Below are positions 1-7,019 of a DNA stretch of 13,389 nt, in pieces. Source of the stretch: Tannerella sp. (GTDB lineage Bacteria > Bacteroidota > Bacteroidia > Bacteroidales > Tannerellaceae); NCBI GenBank assembly GCA_031289515.1, contig JAITPH010000074.1, forward strand, positions 1-13,389, in the 5' to 3' direction. Numbering within the stretch: position 1 is the stretch's first letter; each line of letters starts with the position of its first letter. A program made the translations under genes and the position numbers. The notes beneath the pieces are model-generated. The model worked only from the letters and a program-made list of their open reading frames with translations. It had not been told where the DNA came from and did not search any database.

Positions 1-1046
1 CTTTTATGGTAAGGTAACCGGTCTGATACAACAGCGGGGTCGGATCTGTCGATTCGACGCGATAATCGGAAATGGAATCGACGGAAATGGTAACTTCGCC
101 CTCAAATTTGCGAATATCAGGACCCGCCTTTTGAACCATCTTGATTAAGAATGTCGGAGTGCCGGACTGAAACCAGTAATTGCTAAAATCAAGACTGAAA
201 AACGTCTTCAACACACTGAACGGATTATACATGCCAACACTTTCTTTGGCAAAATGATAACCGTCATAGCGCCTTTTCATTTCGGCAAGGACTTCTTCGT
301 AGGTCATTTTCCGCTCTACGGTCAATGCCTGAAGTTCCGGCTCGAAATTACCGAGTAATTCCTCTTCGGTGATACCGCAAATTCCGGCGTATTGCCTGTC
401 CATGCTTATGTCCACCAACTGGTTGAGGTCGCTGAATACGCTTACTTTAGAGAATTTGGTTACGCCTGTCAGCATCACGAACCGAAGGCAGGCATCAGAG
501 CTTTTGAGTTTGCCGTAGAAACCCTTTAACAATTTACGAACTTCCTCATTGAGAGCGGGATTGTCCATTGTCGAGAGCAGCGGCTTGTCGTATTCATCGA
601 ACAGGACTACTACTTTCTTTCCTGTTTGCTCATAAGCGCGTTGAATAATCCCCTTAAACCGCAAGGCGAGTGTTTGCTCGGACGCCTCCGAGCCATAAAT
701 CTGTTCAAACTTCGACAAAGCATCATGAAGCACTGCCTCCATATCCGCTATTGACGATACTTCGTCAATCAGGTCGAAATACAATACCGGATATTCCGTC
801 CAGTCCTTCTCCAAGTCAGCGATAGCCAATCCCTCGAAAAGTTCTTTCTTCCCAAGAAAATAGGCTTTCAAAGTCGAGAGAAAAAGGCTTTTCCCAAACC
901 GTCGCGGACGACCGAGAAAATAAGGTTTCTCGCCCCTTGTCAAGCTATAGACGTATGCCGTCTTATCCACATAAACATTGCCTCCGGTGCGGAGTTTCTC
1001 AAAATCCTGTATGCCTATCGGCAATTCTCTGTTATTTGTTGTCATG
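1..1046 (-). CDS. AAA-ATPase-like protein, N-terminal 348 codons (runs off the left edge)
   Basis: The reverse strand is open from an ATG at 1046 to base 1 with no stop, so the C-terminus lies outside the window. The start IGIQDFEKLRTGGNVYVDKT, a degenerate P-loop GRPRRFGKS (residues 45-53) and a Walker B-like VVVLFDEYDKPL (about 145-156) are hallmarks of the AAA-ATPase-like family (PF09820). The later RYDGYHF motif (about residues 258-264) is typical of the same family. Full-length members usually continue into a PD-(D/E)XK nuclease-like domain (PF08011), which would be beyond the edge here. These proteins are common and often multicopy in Bacteroidota; their function is not established, and a mobile or defence role has only been suggested. 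The start is preceded by two -7-like promoter sequences. The family call is firm; no function can be assigned. Confidence 0.9.
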
Positions 1047-1062
1047 TCTTTATTTTTTTAGC

Positions 1063-1113
1063 AAAGGTACAGATTTTTTTTTCGACAAAGATAAGAAAAA
1101 TATTTTATGTCAA
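1063..1113 (-). promoter_or_regulatory. Promoter region of the AAA-ATPase-like gene
   Basis: On the minus strand TTGACA (1108-1113) is followed, 17 bases after its TTG, by TATCTTTG (1086-1093), a perfect match to the Bacteroidota -7 consensus TAnnTTTG. A second match, TACCTTTG, lies at 1063-1070. Either could give a short leader before the ATG at 1046. The function is inferred from sequence and position only. Confidence 0.55.
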
Positions 1114-1131
1114 CCCATAGAAAACAATATT

Positions 1132-1251
1132 TTATGGTTCACCCGTAAATACTTCCTGTACGACATCTTCCGCATCTTCGTCGTCCACAAACCGGCAAGC
1201 CAAAGCCATCAGTTTCGGATATAAACGCTTAAAGAAAACCCTGAAAGCCAT
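1132..1251 (-). pseudogene. Truncated ECF-type RNA polymerase sigma factor (region 2 remnant)
   Basis: The reverse strand from an ATG at 1251 encodes 39 residues and a TAA at 1132-1134. The peptide contains FFKRLYPKLMALACRF and then DDEDAEDVVQEVF, which is the sigma-70 region 2 signature of extracytoplasmic-function sigma factors (usual form: FF..YYP.LM..A.RFV.D...AED.VQ.VF). Intact members are roughly 160-200 residues, so region 2 breaks off where the W of the usual FW motif should follow, and the linker and region 4 are absent. The remaining 86 bases up to the ATPase start are AT-rich and show no further sigma similarity. A stop (TAG) lies just upstream in frame, a GGAG precedes the ATG, and a good promoter lies at 1353-1385. 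It looks like a gene cut by a deletion or by insertion of the neighbouring ATPase region. A functional micro-protein is possible but less likely. Confidence 0.7.
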
Positions 1252-1352
1252 AGGATCTCCCTATTTTACTTTTTCTATGCGATTGCCGGTTTTATGCAAT
1301 TCTTTTTATTTACAGAACATTTGCCTTTTCGACTTTTGTTGCTCTTTCGTTG

Positions 1353-1385
1353 CAAAGATACTGTTTTTTTTGAAAATGCAAAAAA
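1353..1385 (-). promoter_or_regulatory. Promoter facing the sigma factor remnant
   Basis: The minus strand reads TTTTTTG (1379-1385), 18 bases, then TATCTTTG (1353-1360), matching the Bacteroidota -33/-7 pattern. It lies about 100 bases upstream of the truncated sigma factor ATG at 1251 and interlocks with the divergent promoter of tex. Confidence 0.55.
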
Positions 1386-1400
1386 TTATCAATATCTTTG
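1370..1400 (+). promoter_or_regulatory. Promoter facing tex
   Basis: TTG (1370-1372), a 20-base spacer and TATCTTTG (1393-1400) match the Bacteroidota -33/-7 pattern. Its -33 element and spacer interlock with the minus-strand promoter at 1353-1385. Transcription from here would leave a leader of about 190 bases before the chosen tex start at 1595. No other TAnnTTTG was found in 1401-1594. Confidence 0.6.
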
Positions 1401-1594
1401 CGCCCGGAATTTCAAAAAACAGGATGAAACAGACAGGATGAAGTCATAACGTTCAACGAAGTTATTTATGGACAGTAAGTATTTTTCAGATAATCCGCTT
1501 TGGCATTTGGCACGTGAAAACAGGCAACATATATGTCGGTTACGATAAACCGGCGGATAAAACAGGATTTTGGAATATAAAATTGAATATTACG
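1401..1594 (+). other. Long tex 5' leader with a possible 26-codon ORF
   Basis: This stretch separates the only visible tex promoter from the tex ATG. It contains a repeated 10-mer ACAGGATGAA (1419-1428 and 1433-1442) and a small ORF at 1468-1548 (MDSKYFSDNPLW... ending in CRLR). No riboswitch-like fold or terminator hairpin was recognised by eye. The small ORF has no family I recognise and may be chance. Together with 1252-1400, which holds the two divergent promoters, this accounts for the 343 bases without a conventional gene. Confidence 0.3.
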
Positions 1595-3718
1595 ATGAAC
1601 AAGATAATACCGGCTTTGATAGCCGAAAAGATACAGGTATCCGAACAGCAGATTTTCAACACGTTATCGCTTCTGGATGACGGGGCTACAATCCCTTTTA
1701 TCAGCCGTTACAGAAAGGAACGCACGGGCGGTCTCAACGATATTCAAATATCAGACATCGCCGATGAATACAAGCGATTGCTCGATGTCGAGAAGAGAAA
1801 GCAAACCGTCGTGGCTACGCTCGAAGAACAGGGAGTGATGACAGACGAGTTGCGAAGCCGTCTCGAAGTGGCATGGACTTCGGTCGAAGTTGAAGATATT
1901 TATCTGCCGTTCAAGCCAAAACGCAAAACAAGAGCGCAGGCGGCGCGTGAAAAAGGCTTGGAGCCTGCCGCTAAAATCATCATGTCGCAGAGATATTCGG
2001 ATATCGAAAGCCGGATAGAACGCTTTTTGTCGGACGACGTTCCGACGGTCGAAGACGCATTGTCCGGAGCGCGCGATATAATCGCCGAATGGATAAACGA
2101 AAACCCTGCTGCGCGGAATACCGTCCGCGCTTTCTTTGAGCGTGAAGCGTTGATTTCGAGCCGCGTCGTCAAAGGCAAGGAAACGGAAGGCGATAACTAC
2201 CGCGACTATTTCGACGCGAGCGAACTGTTGCGGCGTATTTCTTCGCATCGCCTGCTTGCCATGCGCCGCGCCGAAACGGAAGGCTTCGTTCGCGTAGACA
2301 TCTCTCCGGACGAAAAACATGCCCCGGAGCGTCTTGTTAAAATATTCGTGAAGACGGATAACGAATCGGGCAAACAGGTCGAATCGGCTGTTGCAGACAG
2401 CTATAAGCGTCTTTTAAAACCGGCTATCGAAACCGAATTTGCCGCTTCAAGCAAGGAAAAGGCAGATAAGGAAGCGATTCGCATATTTGAGGAAAACCTG
2501 CGTCAGTTGTTGCTTGCGCCGCCTCTCGGTCATAAGCGGATTTTGAGCATCGACCCCGGTTATCGGACAGGCTGTAAGGTCGTTTGCCTCGACGAACAGG
2601 GTAATTTCCTTCATAATGAGACGATTTATCCGAATCCTCCGCAAAACGACCGTTCGGGCGCTATGAGAAAAATCGCTCATCTTGTAGAACAGTTTGACAT
2701 ACAGGCTATTGCTGTTGGCTCCGGAACTGCCGGCCGCGAAACCGAGAATCTTGTGCAAAATATCAGATATGACCGCAAAGTGCAGATATTCAGCGTTAGC
2801 GAAAATGGCGCAAGCGTATATTCCGCATCCAAAACAGCGCGCGAAGAATTTCCGGACTACGACGTCACCGTTCGCGGAGCAATATCGCTCGGCAGGCGGC
2901 TTATGGATCCGCTTGCGGAGCTTGTCAAAATTGATCCCAAGTCGATAGGCGTCGGTCAGTATCAGCACGACGTCAATCAAACCGCCCTGAAAAACGCGCT
3001 CGACCGCACTGTCGAGATGTGCGTGAACAGGGTTGGTGTTAATGTCAATACCGCAAGTAAATATCTTTTGACTTATGTGTCGGGAATAGGCGCAGCTCTT
3101 GCTCAAAACATTGTTAAATACAGGGCGGAGAACGGCATGTTTCGCTCGCGGAAGGAATTGATGAATGTCTCCAAAATGGGAGCGAAATCGTTTGAACAAA
3201 GCGCCGGTTTTCTTCGCATTTCGGGCGCTGAAAATCCTCTCGACAATTCCGCCGTACATCCCGAAAGCTACGGAATAGTCGAACAGATGGCTAAAGACCT
3301 CGGTTGCAAGACGCCTGATTTGCTTGCCGACGAAGGATTGCGCAATAAAGTTGTCATCGAACGTTATATCTCGGATTCGGTCGGACTGCCCACCTTGCGT
3401 GACATAATGACGGAACTCGGCAAGCCGGGACGCGATCCGCGCGAGACAATTCATGTTTTCGAGTTTGATTCGTCGATAAAAACCATTTCCGATCTTCGCG
3501 AAGGAATGATATTGCCGGGCATAGTCACGAATGTGACCAAATTCGGCGCTTTTGTCGATATAGGCATCAAGGAGAACGGACTGATACACGTTTCGCAGTT
3601 GGCAGACCGCTTCATAAGCGACCCAACCGAAGTAGTGTCCCTGAATAGGCAATTATCTGTAAAAGTCCTCGAAATAGACGTTCCCCGCAAGCGAATAAGT
3701 TTGTCTTTGAAATTATAA
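1595..3718 (+). CDS. tex: Tex-family RNA-binding transcription accessory protein with S1 domain
   Basis: A cytoplasmic nucleic-acid-binding protein of the Tex/YhgF family, 707 residues from the ATG at 1595. An N-terminal helical Tex_N region carries the signature IPFISRYRKERTGGL (residues 33-47). A YqgF/RNase H-like domain starts at RILSIDPGYRTG (315-326). A helix-hairpin-helix part contains VGVNVNTAS, YVSGIGAALAQNIVKYR and KSFEQSAGFLRI (about 480-560), and a C-terminal S1 domain spans about 636-707 (GIVTNVTKFGAFVDIG, GLIHVSQL). The length fits Bacteroidota members, which are somewhat shorter than E. coli YhgF. The frame opens upstream to a GTG at 1514, but those 27 extra residues do not look like Tex, whose N-terminus normally begins close to the chosen methionine. 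The family is linked to transcription and RNA handling and to toxin expression in Bordetella; the role here is inferred. No strong terminator follows. Confidence 0.96.
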   Translation: MNKIIPALIAEKIQVSEQQIFNTLSLLDDGATIPFISRYRKERTGGLNDIQISDIADEYKRLLDVEKRKQTVVATLEEQGVMTDELRSRLEVAWTSVEVEDIYLPFKPKRKTRAQAAREKGLEPAAKIIMSQRYSDIESRIERFLSDDVPTVEDALSGARDIIAEWINENPAARNTVRAFFEREALISSRVVKGKETEGDNYRDYFDASELLRRISSHRLLAMRRAETEGFVRVDISPDEKHAPERLVKIFVKTDNESGKQVESAVADSYKRLLKPAIETEFAASSKEKADKEAIRIFEENLRQLLLAPPLGHKRILSIDPGYRTGCKVVCLDEQGNFLHNETIYPNPPQNDRSGAMRKIAHLVEQFDIQAIAVGSGTAGRETENLVQNIRYDRKVQIFSVSENGASVYSASKTAREEFPDYDVTVRGAISLGRRLMDPLAELVKIDPKSIGVGQYQHDVNQTALKNALDRTVEMCVNRVGVNVNTASKYLLTYVSGIGAALAQNIVKYRAENGMFRSRKELMNVSKMGAKSFEQSAGFLRISGAENPLDNSAVHPESYGIVEQMAKDLGCKTPDLLADEGLRNKVVIERYISDSVGLPTLRDIMTELGKPGRDPRETIHVFEFDSSIKTISDLREGMILPGIVTNVTKFGAFVDIGIKENGLIHVSQLADRFISDPTEVVSLNRQLSVKVLEIDVPRKRISLSLKL

Positions 3719-3769
3719 ACCATTATAAAAGAAACGAATAAATGTTATTTTTTTGCTCAAAAGAATGTA

Positions 3770-3794
3770 TTGTCAATAATAAATCGTATATTTG
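3770..3794 (+). promoter_or_regulatory. Promoter of the C11 protease / cobalamin adenosyltransferase pair
   Basis: TATATTTG at 3787-3794 matches the -7 consensus TAnnTTTG. A TTG at 3770-3772 sits upstream with a 14-base spacer, shorter than usual, so the -33 assignment is weak. The implied transcript start, near 3800, lies before the ATG at 3813 and after the alternative TTG start at 3792, which supports the ATG as the translation start. Confidence 0.5.
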
Positions 3795-3812
3795 CAGGGT
3801 TTTACAAAGATT

Positions 3813-5045
3813 ATGAATATGATACTGACGCATTTTAAAACAAACGGAATCAGGGCGTCTCTCTTATGTCTGGGAGCGGTGTTTGTGTTGTTGCTATCTT
3901 GTTGCAATAATAAAGTGGTGGAAGAAGGGGAGAGTCCGAAAAGAAATATCCTGTTCTATATAGGAGGAGACAATAATCTCTCATCCGAAGCAATTCAGAA
4001 AATAAATGAGATGCGCTACGGTTGGAAACCCGGAGCGGGCGAAATGATTATCTACTTGGACGGAAAAAATGAAGGCGCTTTCATGCTGCGCATTAATGAT
4101 ACAAAAGGAACAGATAACAATGGCGTCGCCATATACGGACTTGATACCGTACAAGTTCGCGGGTCGGAAAACTCTGCCGACGCCGAAGTCCTTAATCAGG
4201 TCATAAATAAATTTACGACGGATTTCCCCGCCGACAGCTACGGCATGATATTTTTTTCGCACGCAAGCGGATGGTTGCCCGAAGGTACGCTATCGCGTCC
4301 GCGTTCGATGGTAATTGACGGAGGTACGGGCACAAATCGGGAAATGGAATATTACGACTTTGCAGGCGCTATTCCCGACGGTCGGTTCGATTTTATCATA
4401 TTGGAGTCATGTTTGATGGCAGACGTAATGTCGATGTATGAATTACGAAATAAGGCGGAATACGTTATGGCGTCGTCGGCGGAAATCCTTTCTCCCGGCT
4501 TTACTGATATATACGGGAACAAGACTATGGGACTTTTCAATACGGCGCAATCTGTCGATGTTGTTCTTAAAGCCTTCGCGCAATCATATTACGACGTTAT
4601 TACGACGGCATATCCCGACGAAAATGATGACTACTGTTCCCTGACGATGAGCATTATCAAGGCAAAAGAAATGGAAAATCTCGCCGCCGCCGCAAAAGTC
4701 GCCCTTCAGGGAAAAAGTATCGACCAAACAACCCTGACCGTCGATAGCATACAGACCTTCGACCGCCCGAAAGAGCTGATATCGTCATCCGTGCCGAGAC
4801 ATTCGCGTTATTTTGACCTTGGGCATACAATCGATTCCCTCGCGACAAAGGCGCAATATGAAGCATTTGAAACACAGTTGAACAAGACGGTCGTATGGAA
4901 AGCGGCTACAAAACGTTTCCTTTATTACTACAACGGTTTCCTCATCAAGCGTCACAGCGGGCTGACCACATATATAAAACAGGACGATTATCCGTTTCTG
5001 AACAGTACTTTCGAGAACTCTTCATGGTATAAAGCAATATATTAA
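3813..5045 (+). CDS. Clostripain-family (C11) cysteine protease, predicted lipoprotein
   Basis: A protein of 410 residues. The N-terminus (about residues 13-30) is a hydrophobic signal ending in the lipobox LLSC, so Cys30 would be lipidated and the protein anchored in an envelope membrane. NILFYIGGDNNLS (45-57) matches the first strand of C11 peptidases. GMIFFSHASGW (144-154) carries the expected catalytic His150, and FDFIILESCLMADV (192-205) carries the expected catalytic Cys200, followed by EYVMASSAEILSPGF (216-230). Both catalytic residues are present, so it is probably active, with preference for basic P1 residues as in clostripain relatives (inferred). No T9SS C-terminal domain is visible, so it is not an obvious cargo of the secretion system nearby. 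An upstream TTG (3792) is in frame but overlaps the promoter, so the ATG at 3813 was chosen; a second ATG at 3819 is also possible. The adenosyltransferase gene follows after 13 bases. Confidence 0.88.
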   Translation: MNMILTHFKTNGIRASLLCLGAVFVLLLSCCNNKVVEEGESPKRNILFYIGGDNNLSSEAIQKINEMRYGWKPGAGEMIIYLDGKNEGAFMLRINDTKGTDNNGVAIYGLDTVQVRGSENSADAEVLNQVINKFTTDFPADSYGMIFFSHASGWLPEGTLSRPRSMVIDGGTGTNREMEYYDFAGAIPDGRFDFIILESCLMADVMSMYELRNKAEYVMASSAEILSPGFTDIYGNKTMGLFNTAQSVDVVLKAFAQSYYDVITTAYPDENDDYCSLTMSIIKAKEMENLAAAAKVALQGKSIDQTTLTVDSIQTFDRPKELISSSVPRHSRYFDLGHTIDSLATKAQYEAFETQLNKTVVWKAATKRFLYYYNGFLIKRHSGLTTYIKQDDYPFLNSTFENSSWYKAIY

Positions 5046-5058
5046 TGTACGGGAGAAT

Positions 5059-5619
5059 ATGAAATCAAGAATATATACAGGAGGCGGCGATAAAGGTACA
5101 ACTTCGCTTGTAGGCGGTTACAGAGCGCCGAAGAATCACCCGCGCATCGAATCGTACGGCAATATCGACGAGCTTAATTCCTTCATCGGGCTTCTAATCG
5201 AAGAAGTCGACGAAACGGAGACGCGCGAGTTGCTGACGTTCGTTCAGGAAAAACTTTTCACCGTAGGCTCGTATCTCGCAACCGATCCGACAAAAACGGA
5301 ATACAAAGTCGAAAGTCACGTAACGGAAGACAGTATTCAAATGATAGAAAGCGCGATAGACCGCATAGACGGCGGTTTGCCGAAGATGAAGTCGTTCGTG
5401 CTGCCCGGAGGCTGTCGTTCGTCGGCGCTTGCACATGTATGCCGCACCGTTTGCCGACGCGCCGAACGCAGCATTTGCGCCCTGAACGAACACGAAACAG
5501 ACGAAGACGCCGTTCTAGACTTTATTAACAGACTGTCTGATTTACTGTTTGTTATGGCGCGTAATGAATGTATATTGAAAAAAGGCAATGAAATTTTTTG
5601 GAATAAAACTTGTAAGTAA
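5059..5619 (+). CDS. ATP:cob(I)alamin adenosyltransferase, PduO type
   Basis: A cytoplasmic enzyme of 186 residues that transfers the adenosyl group of ATP to cob(I)alamin to give coenzyme B12. The ATP-binding signature RIYTGGGDKGTTSL (4-17), SYGNIDELNS (32-41) and FVLPGGCRSSALAHVCRTVC then RRAER (113-137) are the three conserved blocks of the PduO-type family, and the length is normal. It starts 13 bases after the C11 protease stop, so the two are probably cotranscribed, although I see no functional link. In Bacteroidota the usual user of the cofactor is methylmalonyl-CoA mutase; no B12-dependent enzyme and no cobalamin riboswitch is visible in this window. The ATG at 5059 places the ATP-binding motif right at the N-terminus, as usual. 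The family is also named cobO/pduO/MMAB, so no symbol is given. Confidence 0.95.
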   Translation: MKSRIYTGGGDKGTTSLVGGYRAPKNHPRIESYGNIDELNSFIGLLIEEVDETETRELLTFVQEKLFTVGSYLATDPTKTEYKVESHVTEDSIQMIESAIDRIDGGLPKMKSFVLPGGCRSSALAHVCRTVCRRAERSICALNEHETDEDAVLDFINRLSDLLFVMARNECILKKGNEIFWNKTCK

Positions 5620-5639
5620 AAAATAAAAGTATATTTTTG
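5610..5639 (+). promoter_or_regulatory. Promoter of the DUF2795 gene
   Basis: TTG (5610-5612), a 19-base spacer and TATTTTTG (5632-5639) match the Bacteroidota -33/-7 pattern well. The -33 element lies in the last codons of the adenosyltransferase gene. The leader to the ATG at 5698 would be about 50 bases and contains the hairpin at 5662-5679. Confidence 0.6.
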
Positions 5640-5661
5640 CGGCGATTTTATAAGAGAAACC

Positions 5662-5679
5662 GAATGCTTTCGGGCATTC
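5662..5679 (+). promoter_or_regulatory. Leader hairpin before the DUF2795 gene
   Basis: GAATGC (5662-5667) and GCATTC (5674-5679) form a 6-bp perfect stem around TTTCGG; with a U-G wobble the loop becomes UUCG. No T-run follows, so it is unlikely to be a terminator. It lies 18 bases before the start codon, where it could shape translation or mRNA stability; this role is a guess. Confidence 0.4.
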
Positions 5680-5697
5680 ATTTAAACGTTTATAGAT

Positions 5698-5919
5698 ATG
5701 TATTGGACCTTAGAATTAGCATCAAATCTGGAAGATGCGCCTTGGCCTGCAACCAAAGACGAGTTGATAGACTATGCGCAACGCTCGGGTGCGCCCCTTG
5801 AGGTAATAGAAAACCTTCAGGAGATGGAGGATGAAGGTGAGATATATGAATGTATGGAGGATATCTGGCCTGATTATCCGAGTAAGGAAGATTTCTTTTT
5901 TAACGAAGAAGAATACTGA
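5698..5919 (+). CDS. Small acidic DUF2795-family protein
   Basis: A protein of 73 residues with no signal peptide or membrane segment, so probably cytoplasmic. It is strongly acidic: 22 Asp/Glu against 3 Lys/Arg. The blocks NLEDAPWPATKDELIDYA (10-27), GAPLEVIENLQEMEDEGEIY (31-50) and MEDIWPDYP followed by FFFNEEEY at the end match the DUF2795 proteins found as single short genes across Bacteroidales. Function is unknown; the PATKDELIDYA segment resembles the helical part seen throughout DUF2795. It has its own promoter and leader hairpin and is followed by a terminator, so it may be a one-gene unit between the B12 gene and the T9SS cluster, although read-through from upstream is also possible. 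Confidence 0.85.
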   Translation: MYWTLELASNLEDAPWPATKDELIDYAQRSGAPLEVIENLQEMEDEGEIYECMEDIWPDYPSKEDFFFNEEEY

Positions 5920-5947
5920 TTGATTCAAGCAATTTATTGAAAATTGA

Positions 5948-5990
5948 GGGATTACGCACTTTTTTCGCGTAGTCCCTTTTGATTTTTTTT
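5948..5990 (+). terminator. Intrinsic terminator after the DUF2795 gene
   Basis: GGGATTACGC (5948-5957) pairs with GCGTAGTCCC (5967-5976) over 10 positions, with one wobble, around a 9-base loop. TTTT and then a run of eight T (5983-5990) follow. It lies 29 bases after the DUF2795 stop and separates that gene from the T9SS operon. Confidence 0.88.
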
Positions 5991-6020
5991 GATATTTACA
6001 TAATTTACATACATTTTTTG
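5988..6020 (+). promoter_or_regulatory. Possible promoter of the T9SS operon
   Basis: TTTG (5988-5991), a 21-base spacer and ATTTTTTG (6013-6020) resemble the -33/-7 arrangement, but the leading TA of TAnnTTTG is not correctly placed. This is the only candidate between the terminator and the porP ATG at 6064, so a promoter is expected here even though the match is weak. Confidence 0.35.
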
Positions 6021-6063
6021 CGTTATAACAATTCATGGTAAGAAGATTAATGTTTAATATCGT

Positions 6064-7014
6064 ATGAAGCGAATCGTTTTGTTGCTGGTAATCATGCTTG
6101 TTTGCGCCTTCGGGGTGCAAGCGCAGCGCGATGTGCAGTTCAGCCAGTACAATTTTGCCCTCGGATATTACAATCCCGCCGTTGCGGGACTTTCGGGCAA
6201 TCTTGACCTTGTAGGCTTGTACCGTATTCAATGGTTAGGCTGGAAGAATGCTCCCAAGACGATGTTCGCTTCTGCCGGTATGCCGTTTCGGTTTCTGAAA
6301 AAGGAGCATGGCATAGGCTTAGTCGTAGTCAGCGACACGGAATCGAGCTTATACAGCAATATGACCGTAGGATTGCAGTATTCTTTCCTGAAGAAACTCG
6401 GAAAAGGCACGCTGAGGATAGGAGTGCAACCCGGAATGTTAAGCCTGACGGCAGGCGGCGGCGAAATAATTACCCCTGTCGACAGCGCCGGAAATGCGGG
6501 CGGCACAGATCCCGCCATACCTACATCCAAGACGGAAGCAAAGACTTTCGACCTGAATCTCGGAATATACTACGCGACGGACAAATGGTATGCCGGCATG
6601 GCGGTGACGCATGTCCTTGAGCCTGAAATAGATGAAGAAAACATATCTACTTTCGTAAATCGGGGATATAATTTTGTCGGAGGATACAATATTAAGACCA
6701 ATAATCCGTTATTCGAGTTACAACCTTCGATTTTCGTGAAAACGGATTTGGTAAATTATCAGATTGACGTCACCGCAAAGGCAGTGTACGGACGAAAATA
6801 CAGCGCAGGTCTGGCATGGCGAAAAGACGACGCCATAGTCGTTTTGCTCGGCGCGGTATTGGGAAAGATAGAAGGCGGTTATGCTTATGATTTCCCGATA
6901 TCGGTTGTTCGCAAGGGCACAACAGGCAGTCATGAGTTGTTTCTGAAATACAGAATGCAGCTAAGCAAGCCGAAAACAGGAAAAAGTAAACACAAAAGTG
7001 TACGATTATTATAA
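6064..7014 (+). CDS. porP: PorP/SprF-family type IX secretion outer-membrane protein
   Basis: A protein of 316 residues beginning with a type I signal peptide (MKRIVLLLVIMLVCAFGVQA, cleavage near residue 20), followed at once by RDVQFSQYNFALGYYNPAVAGL. That last block is the hallmark of the PorP/SprF family (TIGR03519). The many short amphipathic strands and the C-terminal LFLKYRMQL suggest an outer-membrane beta-barrel. In T9SS operons this protein sits beside the PorK/PorN ring and is needed for secretion. SprF paralogs elsewhere pair with adhesins such as SprB, but the position directly before gldK identifies this one as the core porP. An in-frame TAA lies 9 bases before the ATG, which fixes the start. 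The gldK start follows 5 bases after the stop. Confidence 0.95.
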   Translation: MKRIVLLLVIMLVCAFGVQAQRDVQFSQYNFALGYYNPAVAGLSGNLDLVGLYRIQWLGWKNAPKTMFASAGMPFRFLKKEHGIGLVVVSDTESSLYSNMTVGLQYSFLKKLGKGTLRIGVQPGMLSLTAGGGEIITPVDSAGNAGGTDPAIPTSKTEAKTFDLNLGIYYATDKWYAGMAVTHVLEPEIDEENISTFVNRGYNFVGGYNIKTNNPLFELQPSIFVKTDLVNYQIDVTAKAVYGRKYSAGLAWRKDDAIVVLLGAVLGKIEGGYAYDFPISVVRKGTTGSHELFLKYRMQLSKPKTGKSKHKSVRLL

Positions 7015-7019
7015 AGAAG

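Noticed and set aside
937..1224. Plus-strand ORF of 95 residues
   Set aside because: It crosses the ATPase start, its promoters and the sigma remnant on the other strand, and is AT-rich noncoding in character.
1514..1594. GTG-initiated 27-residue extension of Tex
   Set aside because: The extra residues do not resemble Tex N-termini, which begin close to the ATG at 1595.
2447..3652. Minus-strand ORF of 401 residues opposite tex
   Set aside because: Tex is certain in this stretch, and the minus-strand product has no recognisable family and an antisense-like composition.
3792..3812. TTG start for the C11 protease
   Set aside because: The TTG lies inside the -7 promoter element; the ATG at 3813 gives a normal lipoprotein signal.
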